DNA from: Diogma glabrata
Lineage: Eukaryota; Arthropoda; Insecta; Diptera; Cylindrotomidae
Length of the DNA: 64,000 nt
Assembly (NCBI GenBank): GCA_963693315.1
Contig: OY856186.1
Location: 284,414,492-284,478,491, forward strand
Reading direction: 5' to 3'
Positions 20,633 through 33,682 of the stretch are shown piece by piece. Each line of letters opens with the position of its first letter. Positions within the stretch are counted from its first letter, which is position 1. The notes beneath the pieces are model-generated. The model was given only the letters and a program-made list of their open reading frames with translations, was not told where the DNA came from and ran no database searches. A program made the translations under genes and the position numbers.

Positions 20633-20930
20633 GGGCAGAAGTCGATAACATGCTGATTCACGCGACGGTGTATAAGAAAGCCAGCTCCAAATTCTCCTCC
20701 GATTTGATGACCGCAATACTACAGAGTGTATCCTTTCGCTGTTTCATGGATTCCACTGCCTGGCCATCTTAGTTCTTGTAATGCCACTATATCCAGTGTG
20801 TAGCTCTCGACTTGTTGGGTGAGTTTTAGGAGATCTCCTGGTCTTCTAAGGCTTAGCACGTTCCAGGTTCCTATTTTTAAATCGTAGTCCGGGTACAGTT
20901 TCCGAGGTCGTTCCAATAATCAATCCGAGA
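20633..20930 (-). pseudogene. LINE endonuclease (EEP/APE-type) fragment
   Basis: The minus strand begins near 20930 and reads LYPDYDLKIGTWNVLSLRRP, then LDIVALQELRWPGSGI, the first two conserved blocks of an apurinic-type endonuclease in non-LTR retrotransposons (Asn of TWNV, Glu of LQE). A frameshift near 20720 precedes RRRIWSWLSYTPSRES, corresponding to the next block. The copy runs into the assembly gap. Similar sequences are often annotated as craniofacial development protein 2-like. Confidence 0.82.
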
Positions 20931-21057
20931 TATTCCGAGGCCTGTGTACAGAATTCATGACAGTAATTTTTTTACGGAAATGGGGTGTTAGCCCTTCGCC
21001 CGACCCAAATTTTCGTGAATGGGTTCGTTCTGCATCTTAAGGTCACCAGAACAACCT

Positions 21058-21219
21058 TTTTACACGTTTATATAGCGAGCCGCTTGATCCAAGACAGACG
21101 CCCGCTGAAAGCCGCCCCTAACATGGAGAACAGACGCTTTCTACACATTTATATAGCGAGCCGCTTGATCCAAGACAGACGCCCGCTCCAAGCCGCCCCT
21201 AACATGGAGAACAGACGCT
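21058..21219. repeat. Two tandem 81-base units, probably the 5' region of the LINE
   Basis: Units at 21058-21138 and 21139-21219 share TATATAGCGAGCCGCTTGAT and CCGCCCCTAACATGGAGAAC with few differences. They lie upstream of the minus-strand LINE endonuclease. Tandem units are common in LINE 5' untranslated regions. The plus-strand 118-codon frame over them is not convincing as a gene. Confidence 0.6.
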
Positions 21220-21389
21220 TGAGTTGCATTGGTTTTATGGCGCCAATGACTCGCCATGGTGCAGAATCATTGAGTATAAGCAGTATTTACTCTGCCCCCC
21301 TCAACTACACCAACCTAATTCTGTTAGCGTTACCCAGGTAGCACGGCGTGGACGTAGAATTTCAGATTTTCACTACCCAAATACCCAGT

Positions 21390-23287
21390 AAAATGATCCC
21401 TCCTAATAATATTCGACATCTAAAACGTTTTTACAAACTTGCAGCTGGTATAGAAAACTTGTACCAAATTTCGCAAATGTTAGTAAGCCTTTATCTGACC
21501 TAACTAAAAAAAATCAAAATGGATATGGGAGGATATCCAACTCAAATTATGTTTAATAACGTCTCCTATCTCACAACAAGTTGATGAAAATAAACCTTTT
21601 ACATTGAGAACTGATGCAAGCAACTATGCACTCTGTGCAGTCTTACTGCAGGGGGAGGGTGACGATGAAAGGCCAGTCGAGTATGCAAGTAGATTGCTTA
21701 TATCAGTTGAAAGAAATTACACTACAACTGAATGAGAGGCTCTCGCAGTTGTTTGGGCACTACAAAAGTATCGTGGATATATTGAGCACTTCAATTAGAG
21801 GATCCTGATATCAAAAAAGTATTAGACTGCTTTGAAACATCCGATCACGTGGATCTTCAAAACTGGACAAGTCGCGGCTACATCACTGAGTCTGGAATTT
21901 TATATCGATATTTACCCGATTCTGATTAAAAAGAATTACAAGTTGTTATCCCTAATGATTCCCGAAAAAAATATTACAAAATTATCATGATATTCCCACT
22001 GCTCTGATATTCCTACGGAGTCGACAAAACCTATTGCAAAATAAAGGAGAAATTGTTTTGGCCAAGAATGAAGAAATATATTGCAGAATACATTAAGACC
22101 TGCCCTGAGTGTCAAAAGTATAAGGTTTCAAACATGAAACCATCTGGATTGTTAAAAACACCTGCTATGGCACAACGTTCGGAAGTCTTAGTCATAGATC
22201 TGTTTGGACCTCTTGTGGAATCCGCCAATGAATTTAAATGGATTCTTATTATCGAAGACACGTCGACGAAATGGATTGAGTTATACCCTCTTCAATATGC
22301 TACCGCAGAGGCGTGTGCGAAAACTTTAATAAATAGTTACTTCTTCAGATTTGGCGTCCCGCGAAGAATAATTTCCGACAGTGGTTCGCAGTTTGTAAGT
22401 GCAATTATGCAAATTTAATACCATTATATCATGCTGAAGCAAATGCTGTCGAGCGCCGAAATAGAGATCTAAAGACCTAATTAGATATCTTGGTAAGTGA
22501 TAATCATCAAACGTGGACTAATTATTTACCATCTGTGCGTTTTGCCATGAATACAACCTAATGCGATACCACTGGATACACACCGGCATATCTTACATTT
22601 GGCTGAGAATTACGAAGTATATCAGATATCCAACACGATTTCAGAACAATTGTACAAGAAGAAAATTTTGTTCCTCTAATAACTCCATTCTTGTTAAAAA
22701 TTGGATCTGTTATGGAGTTCGTTCGTGAGAACCATGAAAAAGCCCAGGATAAATGGAAACATTATGCAGATAAACGAAGAAGTGATACAGTGAAGCTGCA
22801 AGTTGGAGACTTGGTGTTAGTCAAAACAAGCGATGCAAGTAAATCGATTACATAAAAGTTTACACCACGTCGAGTTGGACCATATAGAGTTAAATCATCT
22901 AAATCGTCAACAAGTTTCGAAATTGAAACATTAGAAGGCACAAGAGTTGGTGTCTATCATATTTCACAATTAACTCCATACAGAGGATCAAACTGTAGAG
23001 CCAATACAGCGTATTTGACCAAGAGGACGTCCAAAACAATCACCAATTTCTGATAATCTACCTGCTGAAACAGTTACACGTCAACTTCAACCAGAAATTA
23101 GTATTCTTCCTGAAATTCCGGAAAATGAAGAATTTATTGATGACAATAACCTCATCATCCCTGAAGAAACTATAGCTGTTCCAGATGCAGTAATTACTAC
23201 TCGTTCAAACCGTATTGTAAGAAAACCAGCCAGATATCAAGTTGCTGAATTGTCCTTCGGGACGAAGTTCGATTCATAGTGGGAGAC
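21390..23287 (+). pseudogene. gypsy-class RNase H and integrase relic
   Basis: From about 21590 the reading gives RNase H (FTLRTDASNYALCAVLLQ, VEYASRLLISVERNYTTTE, stop, EALAVVWALQKYRGYIE). A short deletion follows, then an integrase zinc domain (FWPRMKKYIAEYIKTCPECQ) and a core with VLVIDLFGPLVESANEFKW, RRIISDSGSQFV and HAEANAVERRNRD, then KWKHYADKRRS and GVYHISQLTPYRG. Several stops and frameshifts. The sequence before 21590 (LKRFYKLAAGIENLYQISQM) may be the RT connection region. It lacks its 5' part. It is a third lineage, different from those at 1917 and 10330. Confidence 0.85.
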
Positions 23288-23614
23288 TGTAACAAACCCA
23301 CCTTATGAACTCCTTAATCCATCACTTATATAATTGACTCCAACCCTCATTTCCAAATCGAATCCTCTACACAATTTTCCCCAACCCTACTTTCCCTAAT
23401 TCGGTTCTTCTGATGACGAAAAATGTACAACGATTCATTCGGGATTAAACTTTTGTACAATGAAGATTAAAAAAAGTAAATAAATATTATAACGAACTTA
23501 AATTTTTGCCTTATTATTTTATTTAAAGTTTATTGGAGTCAATTTAAATTTGTACTTTTTCTTCATTTTACAAGTCATCGTGGAGTACTTGTTGAGGCCC
23601 TCAAGTGAGTTACA
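23288..23614 (+). repeat. 3' LTR of the third gypsy relic
   Basis: Begins TGTAACAAACCCACC right after the purine-rich TAGTGGGAGAC and ends GAGTTACA, so TGTAAC...GTTACA is an inverted terminus. Contains AATAAATATT near 23480, a possible polyadenylation signal. The matching 5' LTR is not in the window. Confidence 0.75.
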
Positions 23615-24970
23615 GTTATGTAAATATCCTGAAAGTGTGTTATGAAAACTTGCTGGTGACCAACTTTTCATTATGAGCTAGTTTATTTTTAATAGATAAA
23701 AAATCAAAAATTATGTGTTTGGTTAGAATGATATCTTAATCCGTTATTTTTTTCATTTCTTTTTATACAGTCGCAGGGAGGGAGAAACTATTATTTTTTT
23801 GTGGTAGGTTTTTTTCTTATAGATTTCAAAGAAACTCGCAATAATTGTACAATTTTAAATCAAATGAAAAATGTACGCACGTCTTTGGGAAGACAAACCT
23901 GTTTCTCTCTGAGAGAAATAAAGGAAAACAAAAAAAACGATTTGACATAAGAGCAGTCACGGTAAATATTAGTTATGGTGGGTGATCGGCTGGGCGTAAC
24001 TTACAGCTCAGTCCTTTTCTAACGAAATCAGCTCATTTGTTTTTTAGTGGTTTTAAAAAACTGAAAATCAGTTCTTGCAAATGTTACGAGAATAAATAAC
24101 GCTATCAAGACCATTTATCTCCCATTTTGTTTGTCATCATGTCAACAATTTATAATGACATCTGTATAAACAATTGCTATCTTACTTTTTGAGTTTTTAA
24201 GAAAATTTGAAAAACAGGTGTTATTTTCGTTACGCTAACGCATGAGATCTTGATGAAACTTTTGAATTAATTAATTAATAAGAGCTGCAAACGCATTTGG
24301 GTTTATTTGAATATAGAAAATATGAGCTTTTTTCAAAATTTCACAAAGAAGTCGGGGAGGATGTCTGTGGATCGTGGAAACTTCAATAACACTCAGTCCT
24401 CACATTCAATTTTGTTGAAACTTAGAGCATAAGGTTTTTGTAATGTTTATAGTAATTTTGCAACTTCCGGTTTGCAACTTTAGGCTATATAGCTTTATCT
24501 TATTCTTTTAAATATATCACAACAACAGCCATTGACGAATCTTTGGTAAAATGTTTCAGTTAACATAGAAGAAATATAGAACAAATTTGCTTTTGAAGTG
24601 TCTTGTATATAGTGGTCGGTGTTTATCAAACAAATGCTGATTTTTTATCTTACCCATAGGTTAGGTTATTGACTGTTGTATTGGAGATCATTTTTGATAT
24701 TGACATTTTGATATTATATCTTCACCTTTCAATACCTTCTGAATCGGTCTAGACAACTTATTTTAGATTGCAGTTAGTATATTATTATATATAAATATGA
24801 TTACACAATACACACACAATCAAATTCTATTTAAATTATTACAATTGATGTGTCATTTAATAAATAAATCTAAGCGTATTTTAGGCTTTAAAAACCCTAA
24901 TTGAGCTAATATTCACTTTTTGTTGACCTTTTTTCAAATTTGATTTAATATTTGTTTTGTAATTTTTCTT
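23615..24970. other. Spacer with a decayed fold-back relative
   Basis: 24240-24480 carries phrases seen in the large inverted repeat at 33683-36040 (GAGATCTTGATGAAACTTT, ACTTCCGGTTTGCAAC), so it may be an old relative. No gene seen. It lies downstream of the membrane-protein gene. Confidence 0.45.
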
Positions 24971-24972
24971 TT

Positions 24973-24978
24973 TTTATT
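24973..24978 (-). terminator. Possible polyadenylation signal of the membrane-protein gene
   Basis: AATAAA on the minus strand, about 300 bases after the stop codon at 25277. It is the first clear hexamer I found. No transcript evidence. Confidence 0.3.
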
Positions 24979-25276
24979 TGTAATTATGTTCTATAAAACA
25001 TATTTTTGGACAATGCAGTTAAATTATATTGTATAATTTTTTTATGTTTGGTATTTTAGTATCCAGTAACTGGTTTGTTTTTAATCTTACGGGAAGTTTC
25101 TGGGGTGGCCCCTATGGTCACACCCTCATCACACTAGTTTAAATTCATTTTTATAACAATTTTCAAAGTATTCTATTTCGTTTTATAAATTAATTTCTTA
25201 ATACAAAAATCTTATAAATAAATTTGGTAAAACAATCTAATTTTAATTCTAACAATCTTAATCTTAAATCATTTTC

Positions 25277-26702
25277 TTATAGTGCAACATCACGATACTT
25301 TCTATAATCATCTGATTCATTACCTAATGACTGCCTACTATTATTGCTACTATTGATATATGGATTATGACGATTAGTATCATAACCAAAACCAATCGGC
25401 ATACGATGCGGTTGGAGCTGTTGCTGTTGTTGATGGAAATATGCATATTGGATCGGATGATGATAACCATTTGGATAATTAATTCCACCATTTGGATGAA
25501 ATGCTATAATTGGCCATTGATTATAATTATTTTGCAGTAAATTATTTCCGTATGTTGAATTATTTAAATCATTTTTTATTGTTGTTGTAATTCCATTTAG
25601 GTTTTCTAACGAAACACAATTTCGTCCTAATGATTTAGGACTTTTATAAGAATCGATCGTATAGTAAATTGGATCACTTAATATTTCATCTTGTCCATAA
25701 ATTTTTTTGGAAGGTTTTTGATTATTTTTACAATTATTGTTGTTATTTAATGTATTGACATCGTTATTCAAAGGGCCACTAGTACTATTATTATCAGTTT
25801 CATCATAAGAGCTTATTTGTTGCTGTTGATTATTTTTCTTTTCTTTCATAGATGAAGGAGTTGTTGATGGAGAGGAAGATGTCATTACATAACGTAGATC
25901 TAACAGCGATTGAGTTCGTTTAGCTGAAATTAAAAAAAAAATAATTTTCAATTCAATTTTTTTATGCCAGACGAAACTTACAATTATAATCAGGAATGAA
26001 TGGTGGCCCAATATATTGTGATGGATTCAGTCCAAAAATGCTTGCATTAAATTCATTTTGTGATCCATATGGATTATAAGCATACGGTAACATTTGAATA
26101 GTATGCTCTTGTGGTATAAATCCAGGATTATCAAAACCACTAGATCGTCGATTTTGCCTGATTTTTCTACCGCTATTACGTATTGACTCCGTTCCTTTAC
26201 CAAATGCAACATGAGATGCTGTTGCTGATGGTGTTGAAAGTTGTAAACGTGTTGCTAATGTTTGAAGTTGATTTAAAACTTGTCGCTCACGACGCCATCT
26301 TAATGCTGTTGGTATAACACAAATCAAGGTAAGACAAGTAACGACAAGTCGAATTAAATAACCGATTAATTCAACCAATCCATGAGTTGATTGAAGACCC
26401 TAGATATGATATACAATTCAAATTATTTATTTAAAAAAGGTATTATTTTAATCAGAACAAACCCAGTATTGTATCGTCATATACATAACGAGACACAGTT
26501 CAGGTACAGAAAATAATCCGATTATAATCGACCAACAAAATAATCCCCATGATAATCCTGTTGCTAGACCATGTATTAAGATTGTTGATGCGATAAATAA
26601 GATAAAATAAAATGTACATAAAATATATGCTGGTGTTGGTAAATCTCCACGTGATTCTAATAACCACGATACCTCGCATGAAAATGCGGCTAAATATATT
26701 AT
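25277..26702 (-). CDS. Four-pass membrane protein with Asn/Gln-rich tail, exons 2-4
   Basis: Minus-strand exons: exon 2 26702-26463, exon 3 26399-25982, exon 4 25923-25277. Introns of 63 and 58 bases use TGG|GTTTGT...CTAG|GGT and AATT|GTAAGT...TTTCAG|CT, and phases agree. Exon 2 enters in phase 0, as does the end of exon 1 at 60613. The full protein is about 496 residues: four hydrophobic helices at roughly 50-72, 86-107, 113-137 and 150-173, with VPELCLVMYMTIQYW ending the third and ALRWRRERQ just after the fourth, then a ~320-residue hydrophilic tail with poly-N and poly-Q runs. The N-terminus has no cleavable signal, so both ends are probably cytosolic. The layout resembles small insect tetraspan proteins (for example the pasiflora/DUF4728 type), but I do not recognise the orthologue. 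Confidence 0.85.
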
Positions 26703-26886
26703 CTGAAACAACAACAAAAACCTTGCATTAATTAAATTAAAACTATAAATATTAAAACAAAAACCATAACAAAATCAAAAATGTTGTTATAAATTCTTGG
26801 TCATGGTCGTTCAATTAGAAATATTTTATTTTATAATTAGACCAGTTACTCATGTAATAAAAATAATTTGATTTTTTGCGATAATT
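26703..26886. other. Start of the 34-kb intron region, acceptor side
   Basis: The minus-strand acceptor TTGTTGTTTCAG at 26703 closes intron 1 of the membrane-protein gene. The rest is AT-rich with no feature before the TIR element at 26887. Confidence 0.6.
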
Positions 26887-28400
26887 ACTTCGGTCTGAAA
26901 GACCTAAGTATTACATTCATGAGCTAAAAGTGAAATTCTTACCCCCACTTTTTTGGCATTTCTCGACGTTTTAGGACCTACTGATTCTAAAAAAGCAAAA
27001 AAAAATGTATGTCTGTCCATCACAACCGACGAAATCTAGAAAACGGCTGAAGGGATTTGAAAAATTTTGAATCCTAAAAATAGGTACACTCAATGGGAAG
27101 AGCCGAAAGGACGATGTGTTCGATAACTGTACCGGAAGAGTGTCAAAAAAATCGTCAAGTGTGTCAAAACAAGGAAATATGCATATTTTTGCGTAAAAAA
27201 CGTTCATTTTAAGTGATTACGAGTAGGATCAAAGAATATGTAGAAATCTGGATGGTCGGGATTGGTATGTGAGGTCAAAAACTAGATTATCGCATTATAA
27301 GTTTGTCAAAAAAATGTTGTCAAGTGTGTCAAAAGAAAGATTTCTATTTATTTTTTACCCAATTTTTTGGAAAAAAATTAAATTAATTATTTGTTTGAAA
27401 TGAAATTTTATTATTAGTATTGAGAATTATGGCATTATCAGTTTGTCAAAAAAAATGTTGTCAAGTGTGTCAAAAGAAAAATTTTTATTTACTTTTTTAC
27501 CCAATTTTTTGGAAAAAAATAAAATTAATAATTTGTATGACATGAAAAATTATTATTATTACAGAGAATTATAGCATTATAAGTTTGTCAAAAAAATAAT
27601 GTCAAGTGTGTCAAAAAATGATTTCAATTATTTTTTTAGCCAATTTTTTGGAAAAAAAATGTAGCTGTTTTTATAACGTAAATGTAATTTAAAATGCAAT
27701 TGGACATGGAAATTTTTGAATTTGTTATAGTTTCTGAAATATTTTTGGAATTTTGAAAAAAGTTTGTATTTTTGATTTTGTAATAATTTTTGCAATATTT
27801 TTAGAATTTTGGAAAAAGTTTTAATTTTTGATTTTGTAAGAATTTTTGGAATATTTTTAGAATTTTAAAAAATTTAAAATTTTTGATTTTACTATAATTT
27901 TTAGAATTTTGAAAAAAGTTTCAATTTTTGATTTTGTTATAATTTTTGCAATATTTTTAGAATTTTCGAAAAGTTTGAATTTTTGGAATATTATTGGAAT
28001 TTAGAAAAGTTTAAATATTTGATTTTATTCTAATTTTTGGAATTTTGAAAAAAGTTTGATTTTATTTAATTTTTACAATATTTTTGAAATTTTGAAAGAA
28101 ATATGAATTTGTGATTTTGTAATACTTTCTCGAAACGCTAAATGGAAAGGTTTTTGAGTAGTTTGCTGAGTGTATCATCTTTTCACTAAATTATGTTAAT
28201 TTATGATCTGTTATAATTTTCCGGCATCGTATTGATGTTTCGTGTTAGTTTTGTAATAAGTTTCTAACCAAAGATAAAAAATACTTGTACTTTAACAAAG
28301 AGTTATGTTTGATATACATCGCTGCCCAAAACTAAAAACCATGTCCTCATAAAAGTTTTTTGCCGAAAACTATATCAAAATCCTTAACCCAGAACGAAGT
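26887..28400 (+). mobile_element. Non-autonomous TIR element with internal satellite, copy 2
   Basis: Same family as 8378-10094: starts ACTTCGGTCTGAAAGACC and ends CAGAACGAAGT (one change from the 11-base TIR). It has about three units of the ~137-base satellite and the TTTTTGATTTTGTAATAATT minisatellite. It adds a segment near 28140-28200 not seen in copy 1. It sits in intron 1 of the membrane-protein gene. Confidence 0.8.
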
Positions 28401-28637
28401 CTTGATATTTTAGAGCTGTGAGATTTCAGCCCCTCCATATTTTGATTATTACATTTTTGCCTAAAAAATTAAAACAAAAACGACTGAAAGGGTTAATTAT
28501 TTGCATCCAAACGGAATAATTTGCTCTAGATTTAATCAACTTAAAAATATTAAATTGTCGATCTTTTAAAAAAACATATATGATATGATAACAACCATTT
28601 TTACTTTTATTACAATTTATTTTTATTTTTCTACGTC
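28401..28637. other. Spacer
   Basis: The first ~45 bases match the right flank of copy 1 (GAGATTTCAGCCCCTCCATA). The rest is AT-rich without a recognised feature. Confidence 0.4.
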
Positions 28638-28842
28638 CCAATTGCCTCTAAATTGTCCTAAACGTGCTAAATCAATTAAGTAAACTATTTATTTGACTAA
28701 ATCAATCATTTTCTTGAATACAGAAAAAATGTATGCTTTTATCAATATACTTTTCAACTAAATTACATCTTACATTACTTACAGTGATTTTACAAAATCA
28801 AATTTAGATTTAGCAGTTTAGTACAATTTAGAAGCAAATTGG
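28638..28842. mobile_element. Small MITE-like inverted repeat, 205 bases
   Basis: The left end CCAATTGCCTCTAAATTG pairs with the complement of CAATTTAGAAGCAAATTGG at the right, and the match continues through CTAAAC/GCTAAATC for about 35 bases with some mismatches. No coding sequence. Confidence 0.55.
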
Positions 28843-28893
28843 ACCTTGTCTATAGTATTTAAGCCGTTCTTTAAAGGGCTTGCATAATTAGAA

Positions 28894-29106
<213 letters not shown>

Positions 29107-29107
<1 letters not shown>

Positions 29108-30215
29108 CTATATATATAAAATTCTCGTGTCACAGTGTTTGTAATTAAACTCCTCCGAAACGGCTTGACTGATTTCCATGAAATTTTATGTGTATAATAC
29201 GGTAGGTCTGAGAATCGGTCGTAAACTATTTTTTATACCCTTAAGTGATAAGGGGGGCCCTCCCCCAAAATTTTTTTGTATTTTCAGACAAAATTTTTTA
29301 TTTTTATTTTTTTATGATTTGAAATTAAAAAATACATATAATCCCTAATTTTCCCCTTCTACCACCAACCCCCATTTTTTAATTGCGATATTAGTACTGA
29401 AATACTCTTCAATTACTCCTCCGAAACGGCTTGACTGATTTCCATGAAATTTTATGTGTATATACGGTAGGTCTGAGAGTCAGTTGTAAACTATTTTTTA
29501 TACCCCTAAGTGATAAGGGGGCCCTCCCCCCAAAAATTTTTTGTATTTTTGAGACAAAATTTTTTATTTTTATTTTTTTATGATTTGACATTAAAAAATA
29601 CATATAATCCTTCATTTTCTCCTTCTACCACCAACGCCCATTTTTTAATTGCGATATTAGTACTGAAATACTCTTCAATTACTCCTCCGAAACGGCCTGA
29701 CTGATTTCCATGAAATTTTATGTGTATATTCGGTAGGTCTGAGAATCGGTTATAAACTATGTTTTATAGCCTTAAGTGATAAGGGGGGCCCTCCCCCCAA
29801 ACATTTTTTGTATTTTTCAGACAAAATTTTTTATTTTTATTTTTTTATGATTTGACATTAAAAAATACACATAATCCCTAATTTTCCCTCTTCTACCACC
29901 AACCTACGTTTTTTAATTGCGATATTAGTACTGGAATACTCTTCAATTACTCCTTCGAAACGGCCTGATCGATTTCCATGAAATTTTATGTGTATATACG
30001 GTAGGTCTGAGAATCGGTCGTAAACTATTTTTTATACACATAAGTGATAAGGGGGGCCCTCCCCCCAAAATGTTTTGTATTTTTCAGAAAAATTTTTTTA
30101 TTTTTATTTATTTATGATTTGTCTTTACAAAATACATATAATCCTTATTTTCCCTTTCTACCACCAACCTCCATTTTTTAATTGCGATATTAGTACTGGA
30201 ATACTCTTCAATTCT
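29107..30215 (+). repeat. 266-base tandem repeat array, probable Helitron 5' region
   Basis: Four units start near 29149, 29415, 29681 and 29949 (spacing 266, 266, 268). Each contains CTCCGAAACGGC(T/C)TGA, TTTCCATGAAATTTTATGTG, GATAAGGGGG(G)CCCTCCCCC and TTTTTAATTGCGATATTAGT. The left edge TCTATATATATAAAATTCTC starts with TC and resembles insect Helitron 5' ends. Helitron replicase debris follows at 30940. The CTCCGAAACGGC phrase is common near such elements. The Helitron link is inferred. Confidence 0.8.
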
Positions 30216-30939
30216 CAGTAGTCAACAACTGATCAATCTATTAATCTATCTATCTATCTTCTATCTACATATCTATATATGATAAATACAAATGCAAATG
30301 TTCGTTGGTTCAAAATAGGCAATCTAGGAATGTACTGAATCGATTCTCTTGAAATTTGGACACAATGTTGCATTCAGAAAGGTTATTATATATTTTTTTT
30401 TAGCGATATGCGTTTCATATAGGAATGTAAGCTGTCGACAAGCGCTCACCTGCATTAATCTCAATTCAATCTTTTTATGGTCGAGTTTCACTTAAAGACT
30501 TAATTTAATCGATTAGTTATGTATGGGTGATCTGATCACCCATATATAGTTTTGTCCAATTTATCAACCATATTTGCTGATTACCGGTTAATTGTATAAC
30601 CACTCCAGTGTCCAGTGTTATTGTGTAACCAGTGTGTTTATGTTTGTTAATGACTTTGTATAACAACACTTTGACCTAAATGGAAGTAGTGCTAACCACT
30701 AGACCATTCAACACATTTGTACATACATTTATATACATACGGTCATAAAAATGTTCTATTTCATTTTTGCTCATTGCATGGAAATTGGCTCTATTGTATA
30801 TTTTACCAAATACTTCTACACGGAATGGCATTTTGATAATTTTTTTGAAAACCAGATTTCAAAAAACGATTTTGTGCATTTGTTCAAAACAGCAGTTGAC
30901 ATGATGTATGTAATACATATATAAGTTTCAATAGGTCAG
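30216..30939. other. Non-coding part of the Helitron region
   Basis: Contains a (CTAT)n stretch near 30240-30275 and a phrase TGAATCGATTCTCTTGAAATTTGG of the kind often found beside Helitron/helicase copies. No open frame. Confidence 0.4.
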
Positions 30940-32010
30940 GTTGACAAAACGCCTGCTTGAGAACATATGAGAAGATTCAATGCTCGGACAATAAACGAAG
31001 TGACAATTAATAAAGTCGGCAATAAATTTCAACCGGGATATAATTTTTGTCAATAAAAGAGGGATTAATGATTCGAGGGGAAGATTTCCACATTTGGAAA
31101 TGCCGTCAATTGTTTCACCAATACATGGTAGATATGTATGCAAAAACATTCGAAACAGAACGTTTAATATTCATTCGATTAAATCAAACCAAGCTTTTCT
31201 CTGAAGTACCAGTATATTTGCGAGAGCCAATTTAATATGACGGTTATTCACAACTAACGCACACACACAAAATCATCTCAAATGCACACGGCAAATATCC
31301 GATGCCAGCTTCGATAAAGATTTGTAGGAAGTTGTGACGAAAAATATGTAACATGAGCTTTCCAGAACACTGAATCCACTGAATCCAAAGTACGCAAAGT
31401 GATATCACCAAGGATTCAGTCAGTTACACGAAATTCAGTTACATGAAACGATGATCCTTTATATAAAAGAAGAGCCGCAGCAGATGGCGGTAAGGTAACA
31501 ATATATAGATATGCGAAACGGGAACATGGAAATAGTTCCATAAACATGGATGGTTGTTCCATATTAATCCTTTGCTACAAAGAACATACAGATCGCACAT
31601 AAACTTGGAATACGGTATATACGTCAAATCAGTCAAATACGTAAGTTAGAAAGTACTTTAATAAAGGCAACATTTCAGTTTTAGCGTGCTACAATGAAGC
31701 AGCACTGGGATGTATGTATCATTCATCAATGACACGTGCAGCACTTCACCTCCAAACTAGGTTCGAGCTATGTTTAAAATCATGCTGACCGCTTACTGTT
31801 CTTCATCTACAAGAACGTTATGGGAAAAAATATAAATCGCACATGGTTGATGATATTTCCTGTCCTATATAGCAAAATGATTGAAGATCTGTGCGTAGTA
31901 TTAGCGAACTTAGTTCTCAATCAATTATTAATGCTACCGTCGAATCGATCTGCTCCGTCGGTCAATGTGAAATTACGTCGTTAATATAAATACAATACTG
32001 ATGATTAGGT
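30940..32010 (+). pseudogene. Helitron replicase/helicase relic
   Basis: Highly fragmented. 31047-31235 reads RQLFHQYMVDMYAKTFETER and FIRLNQTKLFSEVPVYLREP, a hallmark of the Helitron-like N domain. Further on, 31450-31560 reads KRRAAADGGKVTIYRYAKRE, matching the YRRR..GG block; 31800-31850 gives LWEK and YKSHMVDDIS; 31905-31980 gives LNQLLMLPSNRSAPSVNVKL. The order matches the Helitron N-terminal domain. The rolling-circle HUH motif and the helicase motifs are not recognisable. Part of intron 1 of the membrane-protein gene. Confidence 0.8.
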
Positions 32011-33682
32011 TTAATATAAGTACAATACGGGTGATTAGCATTTCAATTCAAAAGATCACAATTGTCAATTAAATTGATGTTTGCAATCACCATAAAAAAA
32101 GATCACGCTCAATCATTAAAAGTGCGCGCTTTAGATGTAGAACGGATTGATTTTCGTATGGACAATTATGTTGCGTAGATAGAATAGAGGCATAAAACTA
32201 GATAACCTCTATATCTGAACCAACAATGGAGCCATTGTATACAAGCTTCAAACTAATTTGTTTTATTGTATAAACAGGCATTATCAGTATTTTGTATTGT
32301 TTTGCTCTATTCAGTACCACCCACATATGTAAATACTCCATATCTGTTTTCATCGCAAACTTAAAGCAATAGTAAGTAGACAATGAACTTTATTTGGATT
32401 TTTAAACAGTATTGTTTTGGAATTAAAATAAGAATTCACAGTTAAATATATAGTAATAGAATTAAAAATTATTATTTGGTCTAGTATCAATATCGTATTT
32501 AAATTTGCGGTTTGCGTAACGGTGATAAAATGCCATGCTCAAGTTAGTGAGGTTCATCACTCAATGGCTATATTAACCAATTTTCAAACCATTTTTGTTT
32601 CTGCTGACCAACGATATTCGAATTCTTTGTAACAAACCTCGCTAATTATATATGAAGGTTTTAGCAGATCAAATAAATGTCTTGTTTACGCTGTACGCAT
32701 TCACTAATTAAAAAAAAGAAATTTTTTTGAACTGTAAAATTAATCACCGACCTTGCAAGATATTGATCGAGTCGTGAAAATATTTTTGTCTAACCAGTTA
32801 CATTACGTTAAGAATTTTTATTCCCACAAAATTTTTAGAACGTCAAGGACGATGTCAAAATATTACAAAAAAAAATATTTCAAGAATAAACGGGCAATGA
32901 TGGCGCCACTTCCTCAAATTGATTATTTGAATTTTCGAATATTATTTTTACTCCAACACTATTCGATTCTTATCTTATTTTTTGCACACATTACAGTTCA
33001 TATTTTCGTATTATTTAGCATACTTAACCTATATTCATTCTATTACGAGAGAATCGTTCAAATTAAATAACTTTCAAATTAAAACAAAACAAATTATTTT
33101 TCACACCGTTTTGTATGATATAACGGTGCTTGAAGTTTTGTTGTTTTTTGTTATATTTTTTATGTCTATTATTCCAATATTTTATTTATACTTTATTTTG
33201 TTTTTAATCTAAGTCTAAATAAAGAATAATTTCATTTATAGTAAATAATTATTATTTTTAATCTCTTATCAATGATGATTGAATAAACACTTAAAGAAAT
33301 AAAAACTAAAAATAGTCCTTGTATGCAAACCTTGATGTGATAAATAAAACGTTATTATTAAATAACAAAAATTGCTAACTTTGAATTAATTGTAGATAAA
33401 TTTAAATGAAATATTTTACAGAATCTTTTAAATTTGCAAACTGACTATAAACGATGTTAAATTTGCTGTTATCCTTTTAGAGTCATTTCATTATAAACGT
33501 CGTCGAGCCCGTAACAATAAGGGCAAACATTTTTCATCTTTTGAGCACCTCATGTCGCAGTTCAAACATGAAAAGTTAATATAAAAGTGAAGAAACTTCT
33601 GGTGAGGAAGTCTCACCTTTTATATTGCCATTAACCAAAATCCAGTCGTGCGAATGCGGTTAAAAATTGACATATATGATAT
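32011..33682. other. Long AT-rich spacer
   Basis: No gene recognised. A 105-codon plus-strand frame at 32753-33070 and a 76-codon frame at 32982 overlap in a Phe/Tyr/Ile-rich manner typical of chance frames in AT-rich DNA. A weak hairpin lies at 33570-33645 (ATATAAAAGTGAAGAAACTT / CTCACCTTTTATATTG). Confidence 0.4.

Noticed and set aside
20372..20772. Frames running through the N block
   Set aside because: They consist mostly of unknown residues from the assembly gap.
32753..33212. Two overlapping plus-strand frames of 105 and 76 codons
   Set aside because: Hydrophobic AT-driven composition, overlap in different frames, no known motif, no splice context.
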